Part shown: in pieces, positions 10,531 through 21,431 of the stretch | Layout: every line of letters starts with the position of its first letter | Numbering within the stretch: position 1 is the first letter of the stretch | Assembly: GCA_001606155.1 (NCBI GenBank) | Contig: LODT01000029.1 | Location: 1,054,001-1,118,000, forward strand | Reading direction: 5' to 3' | DNA length: 64,000 nt | Source: Tieghemostelium lacteum | Taxonomy: Eukaryota > Evosea > Eumycetozoa > Dictyosteliales > Raperosteliaceae | Notes under the pieces: model-generated | Database searches by the model: none | Seen by the model: only the letters and a program-made list of their open reading frames with translations | What the model was told of the DNA's origin: nothing | Made by a program: the position numbers and the translations under genes

Positions 10531-13500
10531 ATGAATAAAATCAATATACCAAAATATAATCTAATCGAATCTGAAATTGAAATTAAAAAATGGATATATG
10601 AGGTTTGTATTTCATTGTTTCATCCAATCTTTGCAGTTCATATTAACTCTACAGGGGTTATTGTGTAAACAGAAATGTGTAACTATACCGATTACAGATG
10701 ACTTTTTAGAGAAAGATCTAATGGAATCTTTAATTAGTGGCACTATATTATGTTGGTATGTATCAATAGTACCATATATATGATAGAAGATGTTCTAATA
10801 TAACATTTATATTTGTATATAGTTTAATTAATAGTATAAGGACAGGTACTATTCAAAAAGTACATTTACAACCATCACCATTACAGAGAATTGAAAATAT
10901 TAGAAACTATCTAAGATCATGTTGGAAATTTGGATTACATACAAGATATATATTTACAAGTTCATTACTATTCCTATATACACCATCTATTGATAATCAT
11001 AATGAAATTAAAGAGAAAATCATTATAAATATACTAGAACTATCTAAAATCTCTTCAAAAATATCATCATCGTATGTATTTATATTCATTAATCTATTAA
11101 TATGATTAATAATCTAAAACTCATACATATTTATTAATATCATTATTGTAGAGGTAGTTTTTTATCACCACCACCTCAAACAAGCAATTCTCTACAAAAT
11201 AATAATAATAATAATAACAATAACAATAGTCATTATAGTTATACAGCACCTAATTCATTGGCATCCTCAACAGCATCAACACATATATTGGATGTAGTAG
11301 TTGGAACAAGTACACCAATTGAATCACCACCAACTTTACATCAACAACATCATCATTATCATCATCATCAACAACAACATCCTTCATCATCTAATCATAG
11401 TTTTATAAAATCAAATAGTAATAATACGACCAGTGTAAAACATCAACAACAACAAGTTGTACAAATATCACCACCACCAACAACACATATATCTAATAAT
11501 AATAATAATACATATAGTAATATACATAAATTACCACCAATTGTAAATACAGGTGCTAATAAGAAACCACAGGTAATTGATAATGATAGTTCTGATGATT
11601 CATCAGATTCATCAGATTCATCAGATTCAGATGATGAATATTCCACAATATTGGGTAACAATGGAACACCTTTGATATTAAGTGGGATGAATGAGTCTAC
11701 TATATCTTATAAATCATTTATAAAGGAGATTTTACATTTAAAGAATCGTATTGCAAGACAAGAGAAAGTGAATTTGGAACAAAAAGACACTATAGATATA
11801 CTTCATAGAGATATAGATATACAAAAGAATTTAACAAAGAAACTGACTGAAAAACCATTAGATCTCAGTAAATATATTGAGATTTCATCTGACCCTAATC
11901 TATCAATACCTGTATCCACCATGGCATTTACAAGACAAATTCAACAACTTCAACAATTACAACAACAAAATGAGATTCTAGAGAGTGATTTAAGAAAATC
12001 TAATGAACATCTCACTGAACAAATTCGTAAAAATAATAGACTGGAGCAGGAATTGTTGAATATTGAAAATGAACTTTTAAATCTACGTATGAAATATGCA
12101 AATACTCTAGGTGATAAAAATACACCTTCTTCACAGTCATCTTCTATATCTGTTAGTAAACATCCACTTTCACGTACCAACAGTCAAATGCAAATACCAT
12201 TACGTAAATCAGTTTCCCAAAATAATATTACATTTTCAAATCTAATTAATCAATATCATCATAATAAAAATGGTAATAGTCATCTACCTCCAACACCACC
12301 AACACCTTACCAACAACATCATAATCATAGTCATCAACAACAACAACAACAACAACATCATCAACAACAACAACAACAAAATACACCACCAACATCATCA
12401 TCATCATCAACACCATCAAGTCAAAATTCAAGTTTAAAAAATAGCACTTTTCTATTTAAATTTCCAAATTTAAATATATTAAAACCATCAACAATGTTAC
12501 AAAACAATAGTAATAGTAGTAATAATAATAGTCAACATATTAATAATAATAATAATAAGAATGGTATTGATATAAAACAAAGTACTAGCGGTAATACATC
12601 ACCATTGAGTATAAGTTCAGCATCAGCTATTGAGATTGAAGTTGATAAGGAATTAGTGGATTTTGGTAAAAAGATTGTTTCAGCATTGTTATCGTCTAGT
12701 AATCATGTTGAAATGACAGATATATACAAAATGAATAATATATTTGTAAATGATCATTCAAGAAGACAGATTTGTCAGGTACTTGATGAGGAAACTAGAC
12801 TCAATCAGAGTAAGTTACCAATGAGTGAATCATCATTTGAAGTTACATTGTATTTGATAAATACACTGTTACAGAATATCTATGAATCTGTGAATAGAGA
12901 TTACTTTAGTTGTAAGCTGATTATGGATTGTTCAAGAATTCTAAATAGAAAGACTGTAAATGGTACCTGTGAATTCATTCAAGAGTTTATAAAAGATCAC
13001 CCAACTTGGAAAGATTTGTCGCTTTGGGAGGAACTCTATTGGGATGATCTCATTGTAAAACACGAACAGTTTGGGTATGCTGATTTTAGTGAAATTGATT
13101 CCGAATTGGTTTCAACACTTTTAGTTAGCTATGTTTATAATCTGTCAAGTTGGGAGTTTTCTAAAAAGGAAGTAGTGGATTTCAGTCTAATGTTGGCAAA
13201 TAAAAGTTTACTGAAATCAGAAGAATTGCTAAAGTTATCTGACCAGATAAATTCAATTGCCGATCTGACATTTCAAAGTGCAACTGATAGAAAAGGACCT
13301 CATTCATTTGTTCTTAAGACCTTTAGAAATGTCTCTGAATGTAATTATTGTAAGCAGTATATATGGGGTGTGAGGGGTATAGTTGCAAGAGAGGCTTTTG
13401 AATGTGTAGGTTGTAAATATAAGACACATAAAAAGTGTCTGAGGTTGGCTAGTGAAAAGACATTTTGTAGCTCTCCGAACGTCGGTGCACCTTTTAATGT

Positions 13501-14704
13501 CAAACATGAGATACATGTCGGTCTGGCACTAAATCTCCAAGGTATTCCAGAGGATTGGAAAGAGTTATTGGCACAGAGTGGTTTTCAAGATTTTGAATTA
13601 CAACAACACCAAGATGATGTTTTGGATGTTTTAGAGTTTCATCATGCATATAATGAAAAACAACAAACTATTGTAACTACAAATACCACACCTAGTACTA
13701 ATAGTAATGGAAATACACCACAGTTTCAAGAGAGTATACCGACATCACCTATTAGACATGCTAATGTTTTGGCAATTCCAAATAGTCCTCAGAATTTAAA
13801 TGAAGATCCTATAGTAACTTTAAAGAATCTGGTTTCACTTGAAAATCCTTCTAGTCTATATGTGGATATTGTAAAAATTGGTGGAGGTTCTACAGGTCAG
13901 GTGTACGTAGGTACCAGTCAACAAACCATGGAGAAAGTCGCCATTAAAAAGATGAAAGTCGACCACAATAACATTAAGAATATAATCAATGAAATCTCGA
14001 CCATGAAGATTTGTAAACATAAAAATCTCATTAGATATGTAAATAGTCATTTGGTACTCAACCAAATGTGGTTGGTTATGGAATACATGTCATTTGGGTC
14101 ACTTACTGATTTGATTGCTGGGCATAGTTGTTTTGATGAATCGCAAATTGCCTATATATGCTCTCAAGTTCTTCAAGGTATAGACTACATTCATAAAGGT
14201 CACAGAATACATCGTGACATTAAATCAGATAACATTCTTATCGGTAAAGATGGTCAGATTAAAATTGCAGATTTTGGATTTGTTGCTAATCTGACCAAAA
14301 GTAAATTACAGAGAAATTCAGTGGTTGGTACACCGTATTGGATGGCACCTGAACTCATCAGAGGTAACCAATACAATAACAAAATTGATATATGGTCACT
14401 GGGTATCATGGCTAGAGAACTGGCCGAAGGTGAACCACCTTATGCTAAATATCCACCTGTTAGAGCTCTCTTTTTAGTAACACAATTTGGTATACCCGAT
14501 CTTAAACAACCTGAATTGTGGTCGACTGAATTTATTGACTTTATCAATCTTTGTCTTAACCTAGATGATAAACGTAGACCTGATGCACATTATCTACTCA
14601 GACATTCATTTTTAAAGAAATCCTGTACAAATAAGGAATTTTCTGATAAAGTTGAAGAAATTTGGTTAACTAGAAAAAATCAATTCTCTGAAATTCATCT
14701 TTAA
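10531..14704 (+). CDS. pakD: PakD-like kinase: CH, coiled coil, SBF2-like, C1, CRIB, STE20 kinase
   Basis: There are four exons: 10531-10602; about 10673-10755; 10823-11069; 11152-14704. The first acceptor is uncertain (after 10636, 10654 or 10672, all in frame); the other introns are clear (TG|GTATGT..TATAG, TC|GTATGT..TTGTAG). Exons 1-3 encode a calponin-homology domain (IKKWIYE..., DLMESLISGTILCCLINSIRTGTIQ). Next come His/Gln/Asn-rich linkers, a coiled coil near nt 11740-12100, and a conserved helical region at about 12640-13260 resembling SBF2-type domains. A C1 finger follows (HSFVLKTFRNVSECNYC..., HKKCLRLA). The CRIB motif is APFNVKHEIHVGL. The kinase has VAIKKM, HRDIKSDN, DFGF and GTPYWMAPE, so it should be active. 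In dictyostelids this domain order is PakD, an actin-regulating kinase; the symbol is by architecture. Confidence 0.85.
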
Positions 14705-14803
14705 ATTAACCAACCCCCTCCCAAATAAATATATATATTCTATTTTATTTGGTTTTATAAATATACATTTATGGTATTTTCCATTTCATTTATTAAATTA
14801 TTT

Positions 14804-15665
14804 TTAGAATAGGATAGTTAAATGGAAAAATATGAAAGCTGCTATTAATACAAAATACCATGGAATAAATACGACTGCTATTTGTTTGAGATAGTCTAAT
14901 AAATAAAGATAGAGAAGCATAAGGAAGATAACTACAGGAATTTCATAAAAATATGACCATACCATTGATAATGTTGCTGTGAGAAATTTGAATACGAATA
15001 TAAACCATACATAATAGAACGGAATCCAACGAATGTGAATAGATAGTCCTGAGGCTAGACTTTGATTTACAAATTCCAATATAGTGTAACAGAGAATTGC
15101 TGTTGCAACTGTACTGTAGAATATAGATAAATGTTGATATACATAGTCATCTGAATTTCTGTAATATCTATTTTTGTTTTCATCTGTTCTGGCTTCAAAG
15201 TTAATTCTCTTGTCACTTCTGAGAAAGATCATAAATCCTAAAAATATCCACAGTGGTATAAATACAGATACCCATGGATATGTCCATGAATACTCTAGTT
15301 TTACAGGTAACAGTATGGTAAATGTCAACAGTCCTGCAAATGTACATATTCCCCATAACACTTCACTTATTTGTTTACAAAAACAACAAAATATAAAAAA
15401 TGATCCTCCAATTGCACCCCACAATGGTGAAAATATCTTTAACCTTTAAAAAGTAATTTTCTATATTAATATATTTCTTCAATTTTCAATAGACAATTTG
15501 TAAAGACAAATTGTTTAGAATTTATAATTAATGCATGTGTAATTCCTACCAATTCCAATCTTGAAGTCTATTTGAAAGTTTCATACAAAAGAATACTGTA
15601 GCTATAATATAGGCACATGCAACTGGCCATAGTACTAGACATGCTACAATACCTCCTTTCCTCAT
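14804..15665 (-). CDS. TMEM185-like multi-pass membrane protein (two exons)
   Basis: Exon 1 is 15665-15550 and exon 2 is 15443-14804. The 106-nt intron starts GTAGGA and ends TTTAAAG, and splicing recreates a Trp codon in DWNWLKIFSPLWG. The protein has 251 residues with about seven hydrophobic segments. The recurring W-x-x-[IV]F-x-PLW motif (DWNWLKIFSPLW; YPWVSVFIPLW) is the hallmark of the TMEM185/fragile-X-F family, whose function is unknown. A TTG-initiated reading of exon 2 alone would miss the first membrane segment. The 3' end faces the Pak kinase gene, with 99 bp between the stops. Confidence 0.75.
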
Positions 15666-16038
15666 TATTGTTAATACTTTTTAATTGTTGTGGTGGAAAT
15701 ATGAAAAGACTCTTTTTTGAATTACTTTGAAAAAAAAAAAAAAAAATAATTATTATAATTATCTATACTAAAATCAAATCGACATCAAAAAATAAATGTT
15801 TTTTTTTTATTTTCATTTATTTTTATTCTTTGAAATACACCATCAGCTCAGCAAACACAATATTTATATTGTTATAAATAACCACTAAAGGATATTGGGA
15901 AATTTAAAAATTTACAACACACATCATAAACTTAAAATTGTAATACATTATAGTATTTAAATTTGTGAAATCAAAAAAAATTAAAGAAAAAACAAAGTTG
16001 TGCAACTGAAAAAAAAGTTGTAAAATAAATTTAAAAAT
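15666..16038. other. Divergent intergenic region
   Basis: This is a 373-bp A/T-rich region between the starts of the TMEM185-like and RCC1-BTB genes, with several A and T homopolymers (for example about 15732-15747). I see no gene or notable structure in it. Confidence 0.6.
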
Positions 16039-18162
16039 ATGATAGAACCATCGTCAATAGATCAACATTTGGTATGGGGATGGAATAATAATGGTCAATT
16101 GGGAACTTATGGTGATGAGGCAATTTCAACACCAACAGCATTAAACAGACATAAGACATTTGTTACCAAATCAGTATCTATTGGATTATCACATTCATTG
16201 TCACTGAGTAATAAATCAAAACTTTACTCAGCTGGTAAAGGTCAACATGGTAGACTAGGTCGTGGAACTGATGGAGCTGTTCTAAAACATTTTGATAGTA
16301 TCACACTAACCTCACTACCAAACCCACAAATCAAAATTATAAAAATTTCATGTGGTGGATATCACTCTGCTTTCATTAGTGAGAAACGTGATCTTTATAC
16401 CTTTGGCAGAGGTGACTCTGGACAATTAGGACACGGACAATTCTCTGACCAATTCACTGCTAGAAAAGTTGATAAAATTCAATTTTGTGATTTGGTGGCT
16501 TGTGGTGCTGATCATACTGTAGTTTCTACTAATGATGGTAGTGTTTATGTAATGGGATCTAATAAACATTGTCAATTGGGAATGGAATTATTAGAAGAGA
16601 AAATATCATTACCTACACTGAATAGACAAGTCAACCCTCCACCTGAGTTTATGGAGTTTAGATACTCAAATATCAATGCCATAGCATGTGGACAGTATTA
16701 TACAGTGGTAATAAAGAATGGGCTAATGTACTCATGGGGATTGAATAACGAAGGTCAATGTGGATTTCCTAAAAAACAATTTGATCTTATAAAAACACCA
16801 AGACAAATTATAGTTTACCCCGACCAAAATAGTTCAAAAAAAAATGATTTTATTTTTGTTCAAGTGAGTTGTGGTATTGAACATACATTGGCTTTGACAA
16901 ACGATGGTATGGTATTTGGATTTGGGTCAAGTAAATACGGTCAAATCTCTCAAGGAATGTCTAATATCTTAGATATTGATACAAGTACTCCTATACGAAT
17001 TGGTGAGAGTCTTTACAATGAATTTGTAACTCAGATATCTTGTGGATCCTACCATTGTCTGGCACTTAGTGAGAATGGTAATATATACAGTTGGGGACTA
17101 AATGATTTTGGTCAATGTGGTAATGGATCTAGTTCTGGTTCTAATCTCACTATCCCCTATAGAATTAGGTTACCTGCTGGATCGTTATCTGATAACCCTA
17201 TATCCATGATAGCAGCAGGCGGACGTTCATCAATGGCTATTAGACACAGTCCATCTGTTATAACCATTAGAAAGTCCAATTACTCAGTTGACATTATGGC
17301 AATATTCACAAAAGCCAATAACAATATAGAGACCTACTCAGATTGTCAAGTATCCTTTAAAGATTCAAAGAGTTCCGAATTGAAACTTATAAAATCACAT
17401 CGTATTATTTTGTCAAGATCATCGGTATTCAATAGCTATGGAGCATTGGAATATGATCCTTGTGTTATATCTATAGAGTCATTGGATCTCTCAAGATTCT
17501 TTAATGACAATCAACGTGAGATCTATCCATTACTGTTATCAATGTACAACGACAATATCTACGATACAACAAATACAATAAGTAATCATTTGTTCAACTA
17601 TGTAAACAGTGAAAGATTCAGTGATGTTAGAATTAGAGTGGAATTTGAAGGTGAAATTAAGATTTTTAATGCACATAAATGTATATTAGTAACAAGATCT
17701 CAGAAATTCAAGACACTATTTGAATCTCAGTTTTCTGAAGCTGTAAATAGTGAATTGGTAATTGATAGTATATCTCCAACGGTCTATTACAACTTTTTAC
17801 ATTATCTCTATACAGACAGATTGAATATCAATGATGACAATGTAATTGAATTGTATGTGCTTTCACATCAGGAACTACAAGAAAGAATGAAAGATTTAGT
17901 TGAATCTTATCTCTACTCTTCTATAGATGATGAAAATGTATGTTCCATCTATCAGGTTTGTTGTGGTCTAAATGTAGATGCACCATCACCTCTAGAGGAT
18001 CAATGTGTATATTATATTGCTAAAAATTTAAAAACAGTTCAACAAACTGATGCTTTTAACTCTCTATCACCAGAACTCAAACAAAGACTTTCATTACATT
18101 CTTCAAATTCTCAAAAATCAAATACTTCTAGTGAACGTTCTAAAAATTGTAATATTCAATAA
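16039..18162 (+). CDS. RCC1-repeat and BTB protein
   Basis: This is a 707-residue single-exon gene. About residues 10-400 contain at least six RCC1-type blades with the signature WG-x-N-x-x-GQLG / CGxxHT (WGWNNNGQLG, FGRGDSGQLGHG, WGLNNEGQCG, WGLNDFGQCGNG), which predict a beta-propeller. A shortened first BTB-like segment follows (YSDCQVSFKD... SHRIILSRSSVF). Then comes a full BTB domain at about residues 525-630 (FSDVRIRV, AHKCILVTRSQKF, FLHYLYTDRL) with a BACK-like helical tail. RCC1-BTB proteins are usually cullin-3 ubiquitin-ligase adaptors; the substrate here is unknown. The tail is Ser/Asn-rich. The stop is only about 30 bp from that of the opposite-strand gene. Confidence 0.88.
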   Translation: MIEPSSIDQHLVWGWNNNGQLGTYGDEAISTPTALNRHKTFVTKSVSIGLSHSLSLSNKSKLYSAGKGQHGRLGRGTDGAVLKHFDSITLTSLPNPQIKIIKISCGGYHSAFISEKRDLYTFGRGDSGQLGHGQFSDQFTARKVDKIQFCDLVACGADHTVVSTNDGSVYVMGSNKHCQLGMELLEEKISLPTLNRQVNPPPEFMEFRYSNINAIACGQYYTVVIKNGLMYSWGLNNEGQCGFPKKQFDLIKTPRQIIVYPDQNSSKKNDFIFVQVSCGIEHTLALTNDGMVFGFGSSKYGQISQGMSNILDIDTSTPIRIGESLYNEFVTQISCGSYHCLALSENGNIYSWGLNDFGQCGNGSSSGSNLTIPYRIRLPAGSLSDNPISMIAAGGRSSMAIRHSPSVITIRKSNYSVDIMAIFTKANNNIETYSDCQVSFKDSKSSELKLIKSHRIILSRSSVFNSYGALEYDPCVISIESLDLSRFFNDNQREIYPLLLSMYNDNIYDTTNTISNHLFNYVNSERFSDVRIRVEFEGEIKIFNAHKCILVTRSQKFKTLFESQFSEAVNSELVIDSISPTVYYNFLHYLYTDRLNINDDNVIELYVLSHQELQERMKDLVESYLYSSIDDENVCSIYQVCCGLNVDAPSPLEDQCVYYIAKNLKTVQQTDAFNSLSPELKQRLSLHSSNSQKSNTSSERSKNCNIQ

Positions 18163-18191
18163 ACATCCTCCACCTTCTCACTTATTTTTAT

Positions 18192-18896
18192 CTATTTAGA
18201 CATTGATTTTGATATTGTAGAATCTCTTTCTAATTGTTGAAGATTTGGGATAATTGGTTTAATTAGTTTCATATATGGATATCTATAAAGTGTACAATTA
18301 TTATCCTCAATAGGTGGTAATTCCAATGTAGTTTTATCAGCCATTGTATCAATTGGTTGTATGATTATAGTTTCTGATGTAGACATACACTGTTGTTGTA
18401 AATCAAATTTTAATGATGAGAAAACATAATTTTCAGGATAAATAGCTTCATTAATCTCCATTTCATATCCATAGAATATATAATCTAATAACATTTGAAT
18501 TAAATGTAATAGAATATTTATAAAATCATAGAAACAATCAATAATAATATGATACCATTGTTGAATTGGTGAATAATGATAAATTGGTTTTAATCTACTA
18601 TCAATTGGTGATTTATAATCACAATAAACAAGTCTAAACATTATAAAACCTTGTTTATAAATAGGTCTATAATGACATTCAATAGTAATATTCAATTTCA
18701 ATTTCTCTAATTTAAAATCTGAATGAACTTCATTATTAGTTTGGTTATTAACTTTTGTCAGTGGGTTACTGGTACCCTTCAAATCAAAGTGAATAGAATA
18801 AAAGTAAATAATAGTGGATATTGACATTAACAAAATAATTGTATTGATAACTGATGAATAATCCCTTCTGTATTGTTTACTATTGTCACTATTCAT
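18192..18896 (-). CDS. Unrecognised membrane protein
   Basis: This is a 234-residue protein from the ATG at 18896. It has an N-terminal hydrophobic segment (about residues 16-34, NTIILLMSISTIIYFYS), then a polar segment with Asn-X-Thr sites and two cysteines. A second long hydrophobic stretch lies near residues 118-145 (HIIIDCFYDFINILLHLIQMLL interrupted by polar residues), followed by a soluble C-terminus with two further cysteines. I do not recognise a family. A type II membrane protein with a lumenal domain is one reading. The body of the gene looks coding throughout. Confidence 0.65.
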   Translation of the reverse strand: MNSDNSKQYRRDYSSVINTIILLMSISTIIYFYSIHFDLKGTSNPLTKVNNQTNNEVHSDFKLEKLKLNITIECHYRPIYKQGFIMFRLVYCDYKSPIDSRLKPIYHYSPIQQWYHIIIDCFYDFINILLHLIQMLLDYIFYGYEMEINEAIYPENYVFSSLKFDLQQQCMSTSETIIIQPIDTMADKTTLELPPIEDNNCTLYRYPYMKLIKPIIPNLQQLERDSTISKSMSK

Positions 18897-19231
18897 AATA
18901 GTAGGGTGAAGAAGAGGAAATATTTATTGGTAAAAAGGAAAATTTACTAGAATCTACATTTATTTCTTTTAATCTCTCAATATAAATAATTTCTGAATTG
19001 AAATTTCCAATGTGTCATTCATTTTGTAAAATGAGAGAAATTTTTAAAAATTGAGATGATGACTGAGAGTGATTCACTAACACTCAACAAAATTCAAAAA
19101 TAACCCTTCAATGAATTTTTCAGATATTTAAAAGAAAAATTTTCAAAATAAATTATACATTTAAAATATTCTTCATTTAATTAATAAACACATCTCTTTA
19201 TCATAAATATTCATATACAAATAAATATAAT
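18897..19231. other. Divergent intergenic region
   Basis: This is a 335-bp A/T-rich region between two divergent starts. I see nothing beyond ordinary A/T-rich promoter sequence. Confidence 0.55.
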
Positions 19232-20950
19232 ATGCCATTGTCAATAGATATTCCTTCTGCCAATAAAAAAATTGGTATTCCATTTAAAAAAGCATCAACA
19301 GTTAAAGAATTTATACTAGAAATTATAAAAAGAGCTTTATTACCAATTGGTGATGAATATAAATTAGTATTCAAAGGTGCTGAACTCTATGAAGATGATA
19401 CTCTAGAGGAATTAGGTCTTTCTGATGGAAGTGAATTGGTTTTACAAAATATATCACAACCTCCAATACCACCAGTTGTACAACAGAGTTCATCATTAGC
19501 ATCATCAACTTCATCAATAACAAGTGCAACATCACTTAATAATACGACAACTACAACATCATCAACATCAACATTAACAAATGCTGCTGGTATTGTAAAT
19601 CCAAATAATAATAATACTTTTATTGATAATGCACTTTTATCCAATTTATCAATTAATAATAGTAAATCAGTTCTATCAGAAGAAGTTAGACAATTGGATG
19701 TTATTGTATTGGATCTTAGTGGTTCAATGAGAGCTACTGCCTATCATGGTTCTAAGGTACCTGGTGAAATTGAAATGACTAGAATCGAAATTGCACAAGC
19801 ATTATTTCAAACATTTATTGATAAATTTGTGGCATTAGAGTTCCCAGTTGCATGTGGTCTAGTATGTTTCGGTGAAAAAATTGAATTGACATTCCCAATT
19901 ACAAGAAATTATGATTCATTTTCTACAGAGTTGGGAGCAGTAGTTGCAAATCAATCATCTACTAGATTGTATGAAGCTATAAAGAGAGCTGCTGAATCGA
20001 TTGTAGAACTAAAAAAGAATCCAGGTACTTTGAATTTGGTATCTGAAGACAAGTTACTTTGTAGAGTATTTTGTTTGACTGATGGTGAAGATAATTCTGG
20101 TGTTGATCCATTCCCTGTTTACCAATATCTGAAAGAACATAATATTGTATTGGATTCCATTCCAATTGGTGATTCTGGTCGTGCTAAATTAAGTTCATTT
20201 ACCAAAGCTACTGGAGGTAGTTGTTTCATTGCTGACAGTTCAAAAGAGGGTGTTGAACTCTTTGAAAGAGAAGCATTGTTAATGTTAAATGTCAGAAAAG
20301 ATTTCAAACCATTTTCAGTTCAAGTTAATAACAGAGCTCAATTTGAACAATTGGCAGGTTCCTATGTAAAGGAATTGGAAAGAAAAGTAGATACCAAAAC
20401 TGCTGTTAAATGTAGTGCCGCTGTTACAAATACTAAAATTGAATCTTTTGGTGGTGCAGTTTACAAGAGAATTGGTAAAGAATATCGTGATTTAATGGTA
20501 CAAATTTCATCATCAGCCAATTCACCATATTCAGTCTACATGAATGAAAATGATATTAAAATTTGGAAATGTATAATGAGAGGTCCAAATGGAACTGCAT
20601 ATGAAAATGGACATTGGGTTGTATCTGTAGTCTTTCCAGACGATTACCCATTCAAACCACCCAAAGTCAGATTTGAAACTAAAATCTATCATTGTAATAT
20701 CAATGCTGATGGTAACATTTGTTTAGATATTCTAAAAGATTGTTGGTCACCAGCACTCACTATTCACAAGGTACTCTTATCACTTAGTGCCTTGTTAACT
20801 ACTCCAAATCCAGATGATCCATTAGATGTTGTTAAAGCTGGTGTATATCGTGACAATGTAAATGAATACTATAATCAAGTACGTCATTGGATTTCATTGT
20901 ACTCTGATACCAATATTGAAAATATTAAGAAATCTTATAATTTAGAATAA
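19232..20950 (+). CDS. Ubiquitin-like / vWA / E2 ubiquitin-conjugating fusion protein
   Basis: This is a 572-residue single-exon gene with three domains. Residues 1-73 are ubiquitin-like (STVKEFILEII, LVFKGAELYEDDTLEELGL). A Ser/Thr/Asn linker follows. Residues about 152-345 are a von Willebrand A domain with a complete metal-binding MIDAS set (DLSGSM; Thr in SSTRLYEAI; Asp in CLTDGEDN). Residues about 410-565 are an E2 fold: PNGTAYENGHW, FPDDYPFKPPKV, then the catalytic Cys497 in GNICLDILKDCW and SLLTTPNPDDPL-type sequence. The usual E2 His-Pro-Asn motif reads His-Cys-Asn; the Asn that supports catalysis is kept. The likely role is a ubiquitin-conjugating enzyme that binds partners through its vWA domain. 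The architecture is unusual; see findings. Confidence 0.88.
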   Translation: MPLSIDIPSANKKIGIPFKKASTVKEFILEIIKRALLPIGDEYKLVFKGAELYEDDTLEELGLSDGSELVLQNISQPPIPPVVQQSSSLASSTSSITSATSLNNTTTTTSSTSTLTNAAGIVNPNNNNTFIDNALLSNLSINNSKSVLSEEVRQLDVIVLDLSGSMRATAYHGSKVPGEIEMTRIEIAQALFQTFIDKFVALEFPVACGLVCFGEKIELTFPITRNYDSFSTELGAVVANQSSTRLYEAIKRAAESIVELKKNPGTLNLVSEDKLLCRVFCLTDGEDNSGVDPFPVYQYLKEHNIVLDSIPIGDSGRAKLSSFTKATGGSCFIADSSKEGVELFEREALLMLNVRKDFKPFSVQVNNRAQFEQLAGSYVKELERKVDTKTAVKCSAAVTNTKIESFGGAVYKRIGKEYRDLMVQISSSANSPYSVYMNENDIKIWKCIMRGPNGTAYENGHWVVSVVFPDDYPFKPPKVRFETKIYHCNINADGNICLDILKDCWSPALTIHKVLLSLSALLTTPNPDDPLDVVKAGVYRDNVNEYYNQVRHWISLYSDTNIENIKKSYNLE

Positions 20951-21189
20951 GGAAATTTCTCCTTTTGTTGCATATGTACAAATATATTATAAATAAAATA
21001 AAAAAATCTAAATCACTCTATTTTAATTTGGTTAGTGAATTGTTTAATTTAAATTAATCACTAATATGATCATTCATATTTAATTCTATAGAATGAATTT
21101 ATTACAAAATATTATATAGATATATGTAATGTTGGTGAGGGTGGTATTGTTATATGTATGTGAGGTTAGAAAAAAAAAAAAAACAATAT

Positions 21190-21387
21190 CTAGTTCCAAT
21201 TTCCTTGATTACCATTATTAATATTGGCTGGTTTTCCAATAACACTTTGAATATTATTATAATTCTTATTAATATTTGTATTTCTATGTTGTTGTTGTTG
21301 TTGTTGAAATTGGAAATATTGTAGTGGTTGTTGTTTTCCTATAACAGAATCTGTTGAATTAACTCTTCTAATGCTTCTATCTAAATA

Positions 21388-21431
<44 letters not shown>

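Noticed and set aside
10577-10783. A separate 68-residue gene
   Set aside because: It is the second exon of the PakD-like CH domain read through its introns; the splice sites and CH motif explain it.
11443-12431. Minus-strand open frames rich in Val/Leu/Cys
   Set aside because: Shadows of Gln/His/Asn repeat codons of the PakD-like gene.
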